Part shown: positions 4,592 to 6,059 of the stretch, in pieces | Position numbering within the stretch: the stretch's first letter is position 1 | How the letters are laid out: the number at the start of each line of letters is the position of its first letter | Source: Kiritimatiellales bacterium | GTDB lineage: Bacteria > Verrucomicrobiota > Kiritimatiellia > Kiritimatiellales > Pontiellaceae | Reading direction: 5' to 3' | Assembly (NCBI GenBank): GCA_030625905.1 | Contig: DAOUQA010000130.1 | Span: 1-6,059, forward strand | DNA length: 6,059 nucleotides | Made by a program: the position numbers and the translations under genes | The notes under the pieces: generated by a model | Told to the model about the DNA's origin: nothing | What the model saw: the letters and a program-made list of their open reading frames with translations, nothing else | The model's database searches: none

Positions 4592-6059
4592 TCGGTTTCG
4601 ATCAGCGAGTTCATGGCGGTGAATTCTTATATACCCTTTACGAATCCTCTCGATATCAAAACCCACATTTATGGTTGGGATGCCTATCCGGATTGGATCG
4701 AGCTTCATAATTCCACGGGCGTACCCGTTGATGTCGGCGGGATGTATTTGACCGACGATGCCGAGTGGCTGACCCAATGGCAATTCCCTGCGGGAACAAC
4801 GATTGCCCCGAACGGATACTTAATTGTTTTTGCTTCGGGCAAGACGGCGGAGGAATATCCGGGAAACTATCCCTATGTCGATGACTGGGGTGCACTACAT
4901 ACCAACTTTGAGCTGGCCAGCGGCGGTGAATACCTGGCGTTGGTCGAGTCGGACGGCCTGACGGTCGCAGATGACTTTGGCCCTGAATATCCAAATCAGC
5001 GAGGATTGGTTTCCTATGGACTCGGCTCCGGCGGCACGACCAACTATTTGACCACCCCGACTCCCGGATCGTTGGTGGGTAGCCAATGGACGGGTGCCGC
5101 CAATTCCGGTACATACGACGGGATGGTTGGCGACACCCAATTCAGCGTAGACCGCGGCTTTTATGAAGCCGCGTTTGAGGTCTTTCTTAGCTGCGATACG
5201 CCCGGAGCGGCTATCTATTTCACGACCGACTCCAGCGAGCCGATCGATATTAACGGTAATCCAACGCTCACTGCCCAGCTGTATAACGAGATTTCCAATA
5301 AGCCTCAGATCAGCATAACCACCTGTCTAAGGGTGGCGGCGATCAAAGCGGGGTGGCTGCCATCGGACATCGATACCCAGACCTATATTTTCACGGAGGA
5401 TGTGCTCGACCAGACTGCTCCGGCCGAATATGACGTTTCCTGGGGAGGGTATCCCGCCGACTACAAGCTTGAAGATGACGACAGCGATATCAAAGACGTC
5501 GCCGGAAATGCCAACTATACCGTCGCCGAGGCACGTGCGGTCATTAAAAACGCCTTGCTGGCAATCCCCACGCTGTCGGTGGTTTCCCACGGGGACGGCC
5601 TGTTTGCTTCATTGGCCGATGGGATCTATCTGAACACATTCAGCGAAGGGATTGACTGGGAACGCTTTTCCTCGGCCGAGTTGTTTGATCCCATCGAAGG
5701 CTCCCAATTCCAGCTCAACTGCGGACTGCGACTTCAGGGCGGGGCAAGTAGACGGCCTGACAGAGCGCCCAAACATTCGCTGAGTCTTCGGTTCCGCGGC
5801 GGCTATGGGCCGGGCAAGCTCGACCACAATCTTTTTCCGGAGTCTTCCGTCGATAGCTTCAACAGTCTCCAGTTGCGGGCCATGTACAACAACTCATGGA
5901 TCCATTGGGATCCTGGACAACGTTCCCGAGGTTCAATGATCCGCGATCAGTGGGTGCGCGATGCCCTGCTGGATATGGGCGACAGCTCCGCCGGAGAGGG
6001 CACCTATGTCCATCTCTACCTGAACGGCCTGTACTGGGGGGTCTATGACCTTCATGAAC
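4529..6059 (+). CDS. CotH kinase-family protein with N-terminal lamin-tail domain (3'-partial)
   Basis: ATG 4529 is preceded by AAAGGAG at a 6-base spacing and begins a clear signal peptide, so the start is secure. 510 residues are visible before the window ends in frame. Domains: 1-21, signal peptide; 22-180, LTD (ISEFMAVN, DWIELHN at 55-61, FPAGTTIAPNGYLIVFASG); 203-290, chitobiase-like/Fn3-like domain (FSVDRGFYEAAFEVFLSCD, IYFTTDSSEP, LRVAAIKAGWLPS, DTQTYIF); 296-510, N-terminal half of the CotH domain (IPTLSVVSHGDGLF, GIYLN, WERFSSAELF, CGLRLQGGASRRP, PKHSLSLRFRGGYG, LYLNGLYWGVYDLHE). The cut falls in the middle of CotH, just where the gene at 1-4368 resumes. If the two window ends are joined the frame continues for 1,960 residues to the PEP-CTERM tail. 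Expected role: a Sec-exported surface protein; substrate unknown. The alternative is a separate tandem paralog. The gene has its own promoter and is probably monocistronic or the first of a unit. Confidence 0.95.
   Translation, partial: MRKIIILLGVLFIQAVAVFGASVSISEFMAVNSYIPFTNPLDIKTHIYGWDAYPDWIELHNSTGVPVDVGGMYLTDDAEWLTQWQFPAGTTIAPNGYLIVFASGKTAEEYPGNYPYVDDWGALHTNFELASGGEYLALVESDGLTVADDFGPEYPNQRGLVSYGLGSGGTTNYLTTPTPGSLVGSQWTGAANSGTYDGMVGDTQFSVDRGFYEAAFEVFLSCDTPGAAIYFTTDSSEPIDINGNPTLTAQLYNEISNKPQISITTCLRVAAIKAGWLPSDIDTQTYIFTEDVLDQTAPAEYDVSWGGYPADYKLEDDDSDIKDVAGNANYTVAEARAVIKNALLAIPTLSVVSHGDGLFASLADGIYLNTFSEGIDWERFSSAELFDPIEGSQFQLNCGLRLQGGASRRPDRAPKHSLSLRFRGGYGPGKLDHNLFPESSVDSFNSLQLRAMYNNSWIHWDPGQRSRGSMIRDQWVRDALLDMGDSSAGEGTYVHLYLNGLYWGVYDLHE
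6044..6059 (+). repeat. Terminal direct repeat, right copy (identical to 1-16)
   Basis: The last 16 bases repeat the first 16 exactly, following LYWGV in the CotH motif. Joining the copies restores LYWGVYDLHERQEAGHYG without a frameshift. Confidence 0.95.

Noticed and set aside
4510..4710. Small + strand frame overlapping the second gene start
   Set aside because: Its start precedes the RBS, and the overlapping frame with signal peptide and LTD motifs is clearly the real one.
4656..5114. Minus-strand frame of about 152 codons
   Set aside because: It is antisense to the LTD of the second gene; its Arg/Pro/Ser-rich translation is low in complexity and without a motif.
1..6059. Plasmid or phage circle, suggested by the terminal repeat
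   Set aside because: No replication, partition, mobilisation or phage gene is present; a single giant adhesin-like gene would not maintain itself. A collapsed tandem or assembly overlap is more likely.
1..6059. CRISPR array, tRNA/rRNA genes, insertion sequences
   Set aside because: No regularly spaced short repeats, cloverleaf-like segments, transposase motifs or terminal inverted repeats were seen.

Overview
The window holds the C-terminal three quarters of one very large secreted protein gene (positions 1-4368, open at its 5' edge), a 160-bp intergenic spacer, and the N-terminal quarter of a second gene of the same kind (4529-6059, open at its 3' edge). Both are on the + strand and both are CotH-kinase-family / lamin-tail-domain (LTD) proteins. 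No other gene, RNA gene, mobile element or CRISPR array was seen. The opposite strand carries only shadow frames.

Organism: the modular CotH + LTD + chitobiase-like architecture, the C-terminal PEP-CTERM exosortase sorting signal (PEPAT, hydrophobic stretch, RR, short basic tail), and moderate-to-high GC in the coding regions suggest a Gram-negative bacterium of the PVC group. Kiritimatiellota/Verrucomicrobiota are most likely and Planctomycetota is possible. This is inferred from domain style only; there is no phylogenetic marker in the window.

Layout: 1-750, C-terminal half of a CotH domain; 757-1539, a chitobiase-like/Fn3-like domain that appears to be split by an inserted galactose-binding-like beta-sandwich; 1549-3000, three LTDs; 3010-3552, two cadherin-like/He_PIG Ig-like repeats; 3568-4287, a Gly/Ser/Thr-rich beta-solenoid-like passenger; 4288-4365, PEP-CTERM signal; 4392-4429, intrinsic terminator; 4478-4504, probable sigma70-type promoter; 4516-4522, RBS; 4529 onward, signal peptide, LTD, chitobiase-like domain and N-terminal half of a CotH domain.

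The most striking observation concerns the window edges. The first 16 bases are identical to the last 16, they fall in the conserved CotH motif (YWGVYDLHE...), and they overlap in frame. Joining the ends gives a 6,043-bp circle or tandem unit with one uninterrupted 1,960-codon reading frame from signal peptide to PEP-CTERM, in a domain order expected for this family. The window is therefore either a circularised or collapsed contig of a single gene (or of near-identical tandem copies), or a stretch between two adjacent paralogs cut by chance at the same conserved motif. The sequence alone cannot decide between these.

Function: the product is expected to be exported through Sec and sorted to the cell surface or biofilm matrix by the exosortase/PEP-CTERM pathway. 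It would display many adhesive beta-sandwich modules around a CotH kinase-like domain. Its substrate is unknown.
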